IMG/VR virus record: IMGVR_UViG_3300027759_003301
Location: 1 to 34,178 of that record
DNA from: a virus
DNA length: 34,178 bases
Direction: 5' to 3' (one strand)
The notes below the pieces were generated by a model. The model ran no database searches, was not told where the DNA came from, and saw nothing but the letters and a program-made list of their open reading frames with translations. This document shows, in pieces, positions 13,836 to 21,805 of this stretch; position 1 is the first letter of the stretch; each line of letters starts with the position of its first letter. Both the position numbers and the translations under genes were made by a program.

Positions 13836-16496
13836 ATGAGTTATGTAGACGCTCTATTCGAGCGAGATAAAGATCGTATCCACATCGTGGAACGTGTGGA
13901 TGGCAAGAGAGAATACAAAGAGTTTCCTGCTAATTACATTTTTTACTACGATGATCCCCGCGGTAAATTCCGCACCATATACGGCACACCAGTAAGCCGT
14001 TTCAACACCCGCAATTCAAAAGAGTACCACAAGGAACTGCGTGTGAACTCAGGCAAGCGTATCTGGGAATCAGATATCAATCCTGTGTTTCGTTGTCTAG
14101 CAGAAAACTATCTAGGTGCAACATCACCCAAACTGCAAACAGCATTCTTTGACATTGAGGTGGACTTTGATCCACTCAGAGGATTCAGCAAGCCAGAGGA
14201 TCCATTCAATGCTATCACTGCAATCTCTGTGTACCTGGACTGGTTAGACAAACTGGTCACCTTGGTGCTGCCGCCCAAAAGCATGAGTTGGGAAACTGCA
14301 CAAGAAATTGCCGCCAAGTTTGACAACTGTTTCTTGTTTGATCGTGAAGGCGACCTGCTAGATACATTCTTGAATCTAATAGACGATGCCGACATCCTAA
14401 GCGGCTGGAACTCGGAAGGCTTTGACATTCCCTACACCGTCATGCGTATCAATCGTGTGCTCAGCAAGGACGACACCCGACGTTTTTGTTTGTGGAATCA
14501 ACTGCCCAAGCAACGTACCTTTGAACGTTTTGGTGCAGAGAACTTGACCTTTGACTTGATTGGTCGTGTGCATCTTGACTACATGCAACTGTATCGCAAG
14601 TACACATACGAAGAACGTCACAGCTATTCGCTTGATGCTATTTCGGAACATGAACTAGGCGAACGCAAAACACAATACGAAGGCACACTGGATCAACTGT
14701 ACAACAAAGACTTTGAAACCTTTGTTGAATACAACCGCCAAGATACCATGCTGTTGAGTCGGCTGGATAAGAAACTACGGTTCTTGGATCTAGCCAATGA
14801 ACTGGCACATGACAACACTGTGCTACTGCAAACCACTATGGGTGCTGTGGCAGTTACCGAGCAAGCTATCATTAACGAGGCCCATCAATTGGGTATGATT
14901 GTACCTAACCGAAAGGGTAAAGATGAACACGGTGATACACAAGCGGCAGGTGCCTATGTTGCTTTCCCCAAAAAAGGAATGCACGACTGGGTTGGTGCTA
15001 TTGACATCAACTCGCTCTATCCCAGTGCTATTAGGGCCCTCAACATGGGCCCAGAGACCATTGTTGGACAACTGCGACAAACAATGACAGACCACTACAT
15101 CAAGGAAAAAATGGCTGCAGGGTCAAGTTTTGCTGATGCGTGGGAAAACATGTTTGGTAGTTTGGAATACACCGCAGTGATGAACTGCGAGCCAGGTACT
15201 GAAATCACCATTGACTGGGAGTCAGGAGATGCCACTGTGCATTCAGCGGCTGACGTTTGGAAGCTGGTGTTTGATAGCAGACAACCCTGGATCCTCAGTG
15301 CCAATGGCACTATCTTCACGTATGACAAGAAAGGTATCATACCTGGCTTGTTGGAACGTTGGTATGCAGAACGTAAAGAACTACAGGCCAAAAAGAAAGA
15401 TGCTGAAACTCCTGAAGACAAGGCGTTTTGGGACAAGCGTCAATTGGTCAAGAAGATTAACCTTAACAGCTTGTACGGTGCTATTCTTAATCCAGGTTGT
15501 AGGTTTTTTGACAAGCGTATTGGTCAGTCAACTACACTAACCGGACGCATCATTGCACGACACATGGACGCATACATCAACGAATGTGTGTTTGGCGAAT
15601 ATGATCACGTGGGCCGGGCAATCATCTATGGTGATACTGACTCTGCTTACTTTTCTGCGTGGCCTGCGATCAAGGAAGATGTTGAAGCAGGTCGCATGGA
15701 ATGGAACAAAGAAATCTGTGTGCAACTGTACGACAGCATTGCAGATCAAGTGAATGCCAGCTTTCCGGGGTTTATGGAACGGGCATGCCACTGTCCACGT
15801 AGCATGGGCGAACTGATCAAAGGCGGCAGAGAACTGGTGGCTGAGAAGAGTCTGTTTATCAAGAAGAAGCGTTATGCACTGTTGATCTATGATCTCGAAG
15901 GCAACAGGCTAGACACACACGGCAAGCCAGGCAAGGTCAAGGCCATGGGCCTTGACTTGAAGCGCAGTGATACTCCTAGGGTGGTGCAAGACTTCCTAAG
16001 TGAGCTGTTACTTGATGTACTAACAAATGGTACCAAAGAAGGTATCTACGACAAGGTACGTGATTTTAAGATTGCATTCCAAAGTCGGCCGGCTTGGGAA
16101 AAAGGCACACCCAAACGTGTGAACAACTTGACCAAGTATTCGGCAGAGGAAGCAAGACTAGGTCGTGCCAACATGCCAGGGCATGTACGTGCGGCCATGA
16201 ACTGGAACAATCTCAAACGCATGCACGGAGACAACTACAGCCAAAGCATTGTTGACGGAATGAAAACCATTGTGTGCAAGCTCAAAGACAATGCACTGGG
16301 TTATACTTCTGTAGGGTATCCAACAGATGAGTCACACATTCCTGCTTGGTTCAAAGAACTGCCGTTTGATGATGCGCTGATGGAAACAACCATTGTGGAT
16401 CAAAAGGTAGAAAACTTGCTGGGTGTGCTGGACTGGAAGATTCCAGAAAACACAGATATCGCAACCACATTTGATAGCTTGTTCAGCTGGGAGTAA
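13836..16496 (+). CDS. 43: DNA polymerase, family B, T4 gp43 type
   Basis: 886 residues against 898 in T4, so full length. 3'-5' exonuclease motifs: Exo I FFDIEVDFD (D106, E108), Exo II NSEGFDIPYTV, Exo III YNRQDTMLL. Polymerase motifs: A DINSLYPSAI (D390), B KKINLNSLYG (539-548), C YGDTDS (598-603), then the KKKRYA lysine motif that contacts primer-template DNA. The extreme C-terminus FDSLFSWE resembles the short clamp-binding peptide of gp43 and RB69 polymerases. It replicates the phage genome with the clamp encoded 1 kb downstream. Very strong Shine-Dalgarno. Clamp loader genes 44/62 are not in the window. Confidence 0.97.
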   Translation: MSYVDALFERDKDRIHIVERVDGKREYKEFPANYIFYYDDPRGKFRTIYGTPVSRFNTRNSKEYHKELRVNSGKRIWESDINPVFRCLAENYLGATSPKLQTAFFDIEVDFDPLRGFSKPEDPFNAITAISVYLDWLDKLVTLVLPPKSMSWETAQEIAAKFDNCFLFDREGDLLDTFLNLIDDADILSGWNSEGFDIPYTVMRINRVLSKDDTRRFCLWNQLPKQRTFERFGAENLTFDLIGRVHLDYMQLYRKYTYEERHSYSLDAISEHELGERKTQYEGTLDQLYNKDFETFVEYNRQDTMLLSRLDKKLRFLDLANELAHDNTVLLQTTMGAVAVTEQAIINEAHQLGMIVPNRKGKDEHGDTQAAGAYVAFPKKGMHDWVGAIDINSLYPSAIRALNMGPETIVGQLRQTMTDHYIKEKMAAGSSFADAWENMFGSLEYTAVMNCEPGTEITIDWESGDATVHSAADVWKLVFDSRQPWILSANGTIFTYDKKGIIPGLLERWYAERKELQAKKKDAETPEDKAFWDKRQLVKKINLNSLYGAILNPGCRFFDKRIGQSTTLTGRIIARHMDAYINECVFGEYDHVGRAIIYGDTDSAYFSAWPAIKEDVEAGRMEWNKEICVQLYDSIADQVNASFPGFMERACHCPRSMGELIKGGRELVAEKSLFIKKKRYALLIYDLEGNRLDTHGKPGKVKAMGLDLKRSDTPRVVQDFLSELLLDVLTNGTKEGIYDKVRDFKIAFQSRPAWEKGTPKRVNNLTKYSAEEARLGRANMPGHVRAAMNWNNLKRMHGDNYSQSIVDGMKTIVCKLKDNALGYTSVGYPTDESHIPAWFKELPFDDALMETTIVDQKVENLLGVLDWKIPENTDIATTFDSLFSWE

Positions 16497-16498
16497 CT

Positions 16499-17467
16499 GT
16501 GTTTCAGAGTCTAGCACAAATGCGTCTTGGGCTAATACGAGCATTAGAAGATCACCCAGGTCATCTTCCTGCTCAGTATCTAGACCGACTAACTGAATTG
16601 GATTTTTCCAAGCGTCCTGTAGAGCTTGACGGCCTTAAAGAAACTTTACTTGACGACTATCAAAGTGTTAATAACACTGTGATTAAAAGTTACAAGTTGC
16701 TTGAAGCCGCACTCAGCAAAATCGAAGATCAAATGGATGCCACTGCCAGTGCAGAAAATCTAATCAGTCGACGCTACTGGGAAGATCGCATGAGATGTAA
16801 CTATGCTTTTTACAAAGAAAGCAGAGTAGTGCCTGTTGATCTTAGCGAACTGTTTTTGGTCAAACGCAGTATAATCAACAACACCCCACCTTTTGTTCCC
16901 ATGCTATGCCTGGGGCCAAGCCCAGATCACTTTCAGTTTGTACACACAGTTGCCACCACTGGCAATATATTTTATGGTGTGCATTTTTATCAACAGGCGC
17001 TGGATGAAACTCGTGCTATGTTTCCGGAACCCTACCAGCACAAACTGCGTATGTACTGTGTTGGCAGCGAAGACAACGAAATAGGACTGCATTCTATACT
17101 ACCGTCTGATAAATTTGGATTTATATTTTCATGGAACTTGTTTAACTATCTGTCAAAGGCAGTTGCGCATGAATGGATCAATCAAGCATCGCTACTGTTA
17201 CGACAAGGTGGAAAGTTCATGTTCTCGTACAACAATGCACACGATCCAGTCAATGCCGAATGGCTTGACCGTGGTAAGACTACCTATATGACACCAAAGA
17301 TCATACGAGACATTGCTAGTAAAAATGCTTTGCAAGTTCATGAGTTTGGATCGGATCAACATTATCATTGGGCTATCCTAAAGAAGGCCGGTGGCATTGA
17401 CTGTCGGGTGGAATCTCATGAACGTGGGCTAATAAAAGACAAGAAACCTGTTGACAGGTCTAAATAA
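16499..17467 (+). CDS. SAM-dependent methyltransferase-like protein
   Basis: 322 residues starting at GTG 16499, two bases after the polymerase stop. An N-terminal helical region (1-110) precedes a Rossmann-like domain: PMLCLGPSPDHF (134-145) at the SAM-binding first strand, FIFSWNLFNYLSK (208-220) at the position of motif IV and LLRQGGKFMFSYNN (233-246) as the typical strand after it. Motif I lacks the GxGxG form, so binding is inferred from fold pattern. The substrate (protein, RNA or small molecule) is not evident. The end of this gene carries the promoter of the clamp gene. Confidence 0.72.
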   Translation: MFQSLAQMRLGLIRALEDHPGHLPAQYLDRLTELDFSKRPVELDGLKETLLDDYQSVNNTVIKSYKLLEAALSKIEDQMDATASAENLISRRYWEDRMRCNYAFYKESRVVPVDLSELFLVKRSIINNTPPFVPMLCLGPSPDHFQFVHTVATTGNIFYGVHFYQQALDETRAMFPEPYQHKLRMYCVGSEDNEIGLHSILPSDKFGFIFSWNLFNYLSKAVAHEWINQASLLLRQGGKFMFSYNNAHDPVNAEWLDRGKTTYMTPKIIRDIASKNALQVHEFGSDQHYHWAILKKAGGIDCRVESHERGLIKDKKPVDRSK

Positions 17468-17496
17468 ATCATCTATACTACTAATCATTACAGGAG
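17446..17496 (+). promoter_or_regulatory. consensus promoter of the clamp/omega operon with palindrome over the -35
   Basis: TTGACA (17451-17456) and TATACT (17474-17479) are separated by exactly 17 bases, close to the ideal sigma70 promoter. The -35 lies inside the perfect inverted repeat ACCTGT-TG-ACAGGT (17446-17459), which could be an operator or a terminator stem for the upstream gene. CTAAATA (17460-17466) lies in the spacer. CAGGAG at 17491-17496 is the ribosome site for ATG 17502. Confidence 0.65.
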
Positions 17497-17501
17497 AAAC
17501 T

Positions 17502-18233
17502 ATGAAAGACTACTTACTAGATATCGTGCAACACACACATGGACTAGGCATCATTGATCTGGTTAAAATCACAGGCGATGCAAACGGCACAGAAATTGAT
17601 GCCATTGCAGAAGACCGCAGTGTGATTGTAAAAGCCAAACTCAAGAATCCAGTTCCGGAGTTTGTTGGTACGTTTGGTATGCCCAACTTGGGCAAGCTAA
17701 ACACTATTCTGAACATTCCGGAATACAAGGAAGATGCTAAACTAAGCATTACCACACAAGACAAGAATGGTGTTACTGTTCCTGTTGGCATTCACTTTGA
17801 AAACAAAGGCGGAGACTTCAAGAACGACTATCGCTTTATGACCAGCGAAGTGATCAACGACAAGCTCAAGAGCGTGAAGTTCAAAGGCGTCAAGTGGAAT
17901 GTGGAAGTTGTGCCAATGGTACCCAGCATTCTAAAGATGAAGTTTCAAGCCAGCGCCAACTCAGAAGAAACTACATTTATTGCCAAAGTAGAAGGCGACA
18001 AGCTAAAGTTCTTCTTTGGTGATCACAGCAGCCACGCAGGTAACTTTGTGTTCCAAGACGGTGTTACAGGTACATTGAACAAAGCATGGAACTGGCCAGT
18101 GGGTGCAGTGATTGCTATCCTGAGCCTGCCCGGCGACAAGGAACTGAAGTTTAGCGACGAAGGTGCCGCAATGATCAAAGTTGATTCCGGCATTGCTACA
18201 TATGATTACATTTTGCCCGCACAGAGCAAGTAA
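17502..18233 (+). CDS. 45: sliding clamp, T4 gp45 type
   Basis: 243 residues against 228 in T4. It shows the gp45 pattern of two repeated alpha/beta halves: an early IVQHTHGLGIIDLVKITGD block, FGMPNLGKLNTILNIPEYKED (about 68-88), then EVVPMVPSILKMKFQA and the DKLKFFFGDHSSHAGNFVF strand pair (about 166-184), with a YDYILPAQSK end. The trimeric ring tethers the polymerase to DNA and, in T4, also activates late transcription by contacting gp33 and gp55 on RNA polymerase. ATG 17502 is chosen over an in-frame TTG at 17451 because of CAGGAG just upstream. Identification rests on pattern and on location near gene 43. Confidence 0.88.
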   Translation: MKDYLLDIVQHTHGLGIIDLVKITGDANGTEIDAIAEDRSVIVKAKLKNPVPEFVGTFGMPNLGKLNTILNIPEYKEDAKLSITTQDKNGVTVPVGIHFENKGGDFKNDYRFMTSEVINDKLKSVKFKGVKWNVEVVPMVPSILKMKFQASANSEETTFIAKVEGDKLKFFFGDHSSHAGNFVFQDGVTGTLNKAWNWPVGAVIAILSLPGDKELKFSDEGAAMIKVDSGIATYDYILPAQSK

Positions 18234-18236
18234 TCA

Positions 18237-18443
18237 ATGTCCAACAGCCGCAACACATCAGAAGACGCAGTCGCACAAGTTGGCAACCGCTTTGATTTGG
18301 TTTTAATCATGTCAAAGCGTGTTCGAGAACTCAAAGCTGGGCATAGAGCCAAAGTAACAGACGCAGGCGGTCCTACCGCTACAGCGCAAATGGAAGTTGA
18401 AAAAGGCCTTGTTGGCCGTGAGTATCTCAAGAAAATAAAATGA
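18237..18443 (+). CDS. RNA polymerase omega subunit-like protein (RpoZ-like)
   Basis: 68 residues. [20 protein letters not shown] (9-28) is very close to the E. coli omega signature ([20 protein letters not shown]), continuing RVRELKAG (28-35), then [13 protein letters not shown] (48-60) in place of the TTVIALREIEEGLI helix. Bacterial omega (about 60-90 residues) wraps the C-terminus of beta-prime and aids RNA polymerase assembly. The gene starts three bases after the clamp stop, so both share one operon and promoter. It may replace or supplement host omega during infection. The host-like signature could reflect recent acquisition. Recognition is strong; function in infection is inferred. Confidence 0.88.
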   Translation: [68 protein letters not shown]

Positions 18444-18805
18444 TCAAAGGTCTTCAAGGCTCTGCCCATGTGATAGTCAACGGTGGCAATACCAGTGTTC
18501 CGTATGTTACCCAAAACATAAACAATCCCATGCAAGGTATGATTCGTGTTAATGGAACAGACATGCAAGTATTTGACGGCAGCTCGTGGATTGGTATGAA
18601 CACTAGTTATGCCACTGTTGGATTAGAACCCACTGCCGAGGAAGCTATCAAATGGGTCAGGCACAAGATGGCGGAAGAACAAGATCTACACAAACGTATG
18701 AAGAAACATCCTGGGCTTAAACAAGCCTGGGAGCAGTTTCAGATCATGGACGCACTAACAATGGAAGAAGAAAAACATGACACAGGAGTCCAAAGTGGAC
18801 CTTGA
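18440..18805 (+). CDS. hypothetical protein, possible structural component
   Basis: 121 residues in ATGA overlap with the omega-like gene. The N-terminal half is beta-rich and contains GMIRVNGTDMQVFDGSSWIG (about 33-52), a pattern common in phage tail-fibre and tail-tip proteins that display short repeated beta hairpins. The C-terminal half is a charged helix (KWVRHKMAEEQDLHKRMKKH). I do not assign a role. Its last 29 bases overlap the transferase gene. Confidence 0.7.
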   Translation: MIKGLQGSAHVIVNGGNTSVPYVTQNINNPMQGMIRVNGTDMQVFDGSSWIGMNTSYATVGLEPTAEEAIKWVRHKMAEEQDLHKRMKKHPGLKQAWEQFQIMDALTMEEEKHDTGVQSGP

Positions 18806-20366
18806 GCAAGACAATCTCACAGCCAAGCAAAAAGACTATGCTGTGTTTTTGCCAGCCATCTCAGGGTTCTATGCCACTTACATAGGCAAACAACGTGATC
18901 CAGTAAAAGGTCCGTATGTGGAACCTGCACGTATGCCCGCAGGCATACCAGACATGGAGCAGATGAATTGGCTCAACAGTGCCCAAAGTATGTTTCCGTA
19001 CAAGTGGAGTTTGTATTCAGGTGGGCATGCCAACTTGGACTTGACCAAACAAGACTGGTCGGAAGACATGGTTCGTAACCGTGAGCCGGGTACGTTCATG
19101 CTGGGTGACTCTGGTGGATTCCAGATTGCCAAGGGCTTGTGGGAAGGCGACTGGAAAGCCAATTCAGGATGCCCTAAAGCACAGAAGAAGCGTGAATCTA
19201 TTCTCAAATGGTTGGACGGTATTGCAGACTACTCTATGACACTAGATATCCCAACCTGGGTTATCCATGACAAAAAAGCCAGCCGTGCCTGTCAAATTAC
19301 CACACTACCTGAAGCAGTTGCGGCTACCAAGTACAACAACGAATACTTCATGAAACACCGCAAGGGTGTTAAGAATGGTGGCACCAAGATCTTGAACGTG
19401 TTGCAAGGTGACAATCATGAGAGTGCAGAAGCTTGGTATCAGATCATGAAAGATTATTGTGATCCTGTGAAGTATCCAGACACACACTTTGATGGGTGGT
19501 CGATGGGTGGACAAAACATGTGTGACGTGCAACTGGTGCTGACTAGATTGGTGGCGTTGCGTTACGATAACTTGTTGCAACCAGGCATTCACGACTGGAT
19601 GCACTTCTTGGGCACAAGCAAACTAGAGTGGGCAGTGTTGCTGACTGTTATTCAACGTGCTGTTCGCAAGCACGTGAATCCCAACTTTACCATCAGCTTT
19701 GACTGTGCAAGTCCTTTCTTGGCCACAGCAAACGGACAAGTGTATCATCACATTGACTTGCCACATGATGACAAGTGGTGCTATCGTATGAGTCCCAGTG
19801 CAGACGACAAGAAGTATTCCCTGGACACGCGAAGCTACAGAGATGTTACCATGCAGGACGGCTACTGGGACCACTTTGATGAAAGTCCTGTAAGCAAGCA
19901 TCTACAGATCAAAGACATCTGTGTGTACAAGCCTGGTGACCTAAACAAGATTGGCAAAGAAGGCAAGACATCGTGGGATAGTTTCTCATATGCACTGCTC
20001 ATGGGTCATAATGTTTGGATGCACATCGAAGCAGTACAACGTGCCAATCGTGAGTTTGACTCTGGCGCACATCCTGCCATGATGCGACATGATGGTGGTG
20101 ACTATGAGTTTTTTGAAGACATTGTGGAACGTATCTTTGCCGCGCCAGATCGTGCTAGTGCAATGGCCATAATTGAAGATCCCAAGTACGCAGGTAAAAC
20201 TGGCTACTGGAATCAAATTGTTGGCACACGTGGATTCAAAGGCGAGAAGACCATGAACGCACACAGCCAGGCAAACAAGCATCTTGAAATTGTTGCAACT
20301 CCTGATGCTCCCAAAGAGAAAAAAGAAAAACCGGTAGTAGTACTAGACACCAACTTATTTGAATAA
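18777..20366 (+). CDS. dpdA: TGT-family transferase, DpdA-like (7-deazaguanine insertion into DNA)
   Basis: 529 residues. TGT-fold landmarks in order: DSGGFQ (111-116, base-binding), MTLDIP (D157, equivalent of the general acid/base Asp), NVLQGDN (207-213), FDGWSMGGQ (238-246), MHFLGTS (275-281) and FDCASP (D309, the likely covalent nucleophile; bacterial TGT has FDCVMPTR). HNVWMHIEA near 400 matches the family C-terminal region, but the CxCxxC zinc ligands of tRNA enzymes are missing. DpdA proteins exchange guanine for preQ0-type bases in DNA. Phage location and FolE, QueD-like and QueE genes downstream support DNA as target; tRNA remains possible. GGAAGAAG upstream supports ATG 18777. Confidence 0.82.
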   Translation: MTQESKVDLEQDNLTAKQKDYAVFLPAISGFYATYIGKQRDPVKGPYVEPARMPAGIPDMEQMNWLNSAQSMFPYKWSLYSGGHANLDLTKQDWSEDMVRNREPGTFMLGDSGGFQIAKGLWEGDWKANSGCPKAQKKRESILKWLDGIADYSMTLDIPTWVIHDKKASRACQITTLPEAVAATKYNNEYFMKHRKGVKNGGTKILNVLQGDNHESAEAWYQIMKDYCDPVKYPDTHFDGWSMGGQNMCDVQLVLTRLVALRYDNLLQPGIHDWMHFLGTSKLEWAVLLTVIQRAVRKHVNPNFTISFDCASPFLATANGQVYHHIDLPHDDKWCYRMSPSADDKKYSLDTRSYRDVTMQDGYWDHFDESPVSKHLQIKDICVYKPGDLNKIGKEGKTSWDSFSYALLMGHNVWMHIEAVQRANREFDSGAHPAMMRHDGGDYEFFEDIVERIFAAPDRASAMAIIEDPKYAGKTGYWNQIVGTRGFKGEKTMNAHSQANKHLEIVATPDAPKEKKEKPVVVLDTNLFE

Positions 20367-20377
20367 AGGATCCAACT

Positions 20378-20566
20378 ATGACTCATGCAGAACGTATTGC
20401 ATTTTTAGAGCATTCTCACCATCTTTTGGAAAAACAACTGGGTAAGATGCAAAAACATCCTCATGTGGACGAAATCAAGGTTGCGGAAATCAAGAAACAG
20501 AAGTTACAATTGAAAGACCAACTACGCGAACTCCGCGAACAGTCAGAGAAAGAAACAAATGATTAG
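20378..20566 (+). CDS. DUF465/YdcH-like small coiled-coil protein
   Basis: 62 residues: EHSHHLLEKQLGKMQKHPHV, then EIKVAEIKKQKLQLKDQLRELR. The pattern H-x-x-L-x-x-x-I/L, a short His/Pro turn and a Lys-rich second helix is that of the YdcH (DUF465) family, an antiparallel helical hairpin of unknown function. AAGGAT lies before the start. It overlaps the next gene by eight bases. Confidence 0.75.
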   Translation: MTHAERIAFLEHSHHLLEKQLGKMQKHPHVDEIKVAEIKKQKLQLKDQLRELREQSEKETND

Positions 20567-21074
20567 ACCTGGGCACGAAGATGCAAACTTCTTTATTGGC
20601 ACAGAAGTGGAACACTCACCTGCATTTGGCAAGCGCACACTGTTTGTAGTTGGTGTACAAGATCCCACACGGGTTGTGGGCCTGGCGCAAAAGAACAACT
20701 GTGATCATATCTACTTTGGTGCCAATCAAAGTTTTCCTAATCCGGGCATCAACGATAGCGGAGTATGGACCGAGTGGGAAACAATGATTGGCGTGTGCTT
20801 GATGCACGGTGCATGGTGTACTCTGGACGTGGACGTTTGTTCAGCAGAAGGCCTTTTGGAAGGATCTCTTGTGGATCACGATCGCTTTATTCCAATGATT
20901 AGTGTAAAATTACCTTACGCTAAACTATACAACTACAACACCACTATCAAGATTGACGACAAAGACTTTGAAGCAACTAACCCAGGTGTATGGTGTCACA
21001 GCTTACATGATCTACAAAATCGTAGCGTGTTCACTGACTGGTCTAAATACACACAAGACGAGATTATTACATGA
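20559..21074 (+). CDS. conserved-looking hypothetical protein
   Basis: 171 residues. The sequence has an alpha/beta feel with NFFIGTEVEHSPAFGKRTLF at 10-29, HIYFGANQSF, an acidic DVDVCSAEGLLEG region and LVDHDRFIPMISVKLPYAKL. Asp/His/Glu residues clustered in EVEH, LDVDV and DHDRF could bind a metal. No family is assigned. It lies between the TGT-like and QueD/QueE genes with ATGA and 8-base overlaps, so a link to base modification is possible but unproven. Confidence 0.75.
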   Translation: MIRPGHEDANFFIGTEVEHSPAFGKRTLFVVGVQDPTRVVGLAQKNNCDHIYFGANQSFPNPGINDSGVWTEWETMIGVCLMHGAWCTLDVDVCSAEGLLEGSLVDHDRFIPMISVKLPYAKLYNYNTTIKIDDKDFEATNPGVWCHSLHDLQNRSVFTDWSKYTQDEIIT

Positions 21075-21511
21075 CAACTCAAATTGACAGAACACAAACA
21101 GATATCAACCGAGAAGTAGCTGAACGACTGGTTTGGGTCACTTGGCAAAAAGAAGGTATCCACAAGTATCCTGCGGCACTTACTGACCCATTGCTAGCAG
21201 ACGTTGCATTCCTTGGTCATCCACATAGACACATTTTCCATTTTAGAGTAGCAATATCTGTGTTCCACAATGATCGCGATATTGAATTTATTCTTTTCAA
21301 ACGCTGGTGCGAAAGCCTTTATGCCAAAGGTACTCTTGCACTAGACTACAAGTCATGCGAGATGATTGCAGATGACTTGTATATTCAAATTAACTTGCGC
21401 TACCCAGGTAGACATGTTATTATCGAAGTAAGCGAAGACGGCGAGAATGGCTGTGCTATCACTTATCGCGATCCCCGCACCCCCGAATCAACCTTTTATC
21501 ACCCTGTCTAA
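21071..21511 (+). CDS. hypothetical protein, 146 aa
   Basis: Starts in ATGA overlap with the preceding gene. Contains HPHRHIFHFRVAISVFHND (about 51-69), rich in histidines and suggestive of a metal site or of a T-fold like beta strand, then RDIEFILFKRWCESLY and KSCEMIADDLYIQINLRYPGR, ending EVSEDGENGCAITYRD. The strand-helix pattern with His-rich first strand is reminiscent of T-fold/pterin-type enzymes but no catalytic signature is met. Function unknown. Confidence 0.75.
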   Translation: MTTQIDRTQTDINREVAERLVWVTWQKEGIHKYPAALTDPLLADVAFLGHPHRHIFHFRVAISVFHNDRDIEFILFKRWCESLYAKGTLALDYKSCEMIADDLYIQINLRYPGRHVIIEVSEDGENGCAITYRDPRTPESTFYHPV

Positions 21512-21523
21512 GGAGACATCAAG

Positions 21524-21805
21524 ATGGCCCAGCCTAAATGGCTTATTAAATACCTCACCATGAAGCCAGAGGTTAATAAAATCTACGAAGACCTAGAGCG
21601 TTTTCGTACATTTTGTGTAGACTACGGATATGTCTACGATGAGAAGGATCTCTACAACGAGCGAGCTGTGGCATACGGCGAGTTCTTGAGATTAGAGCGC
21701 GGCAAGTGGGCACGTGATCAATGGCGTGACGGTACCAAGCCCAAGTTTGAACGCAAGGAGTGGAAACCACGTAACCCACGTTATGCTGGTGGCCGCAATG
21801 CGTAA
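21524..21805 (+). CDS. small basic hypothetical protein
   Basis: 93 residues. Helical first half (EVNKIYEDLERFRTFCVDYGYVYDE) and a Lys/Arg/Trp-rich tail (KWARDQWRDG, FERKEWKPRNPRYAGGR) that would suit nucleic acid binding. AAGGAGA just upstream gives a strong start. It overlaps the glycosyltransferase gene by eight bases. Confidence 0.75.
   Translation: MAQPKWLIKYLTMKPEVNKIYEDLERFRTFCVDYGYVYDEKDLYNERAVAYGEFLRLERGKWARDQWRDGTKPKFERKEWKPRNPRYAGGRNA

Noticed and set aside
21714-21797. Upstream in-frame start for the GT-B glycosyltransferase
   Set aside because: The extra 28 residues are the shadow of the preceding gene; ATG 21798 starts a typical first beta strand.
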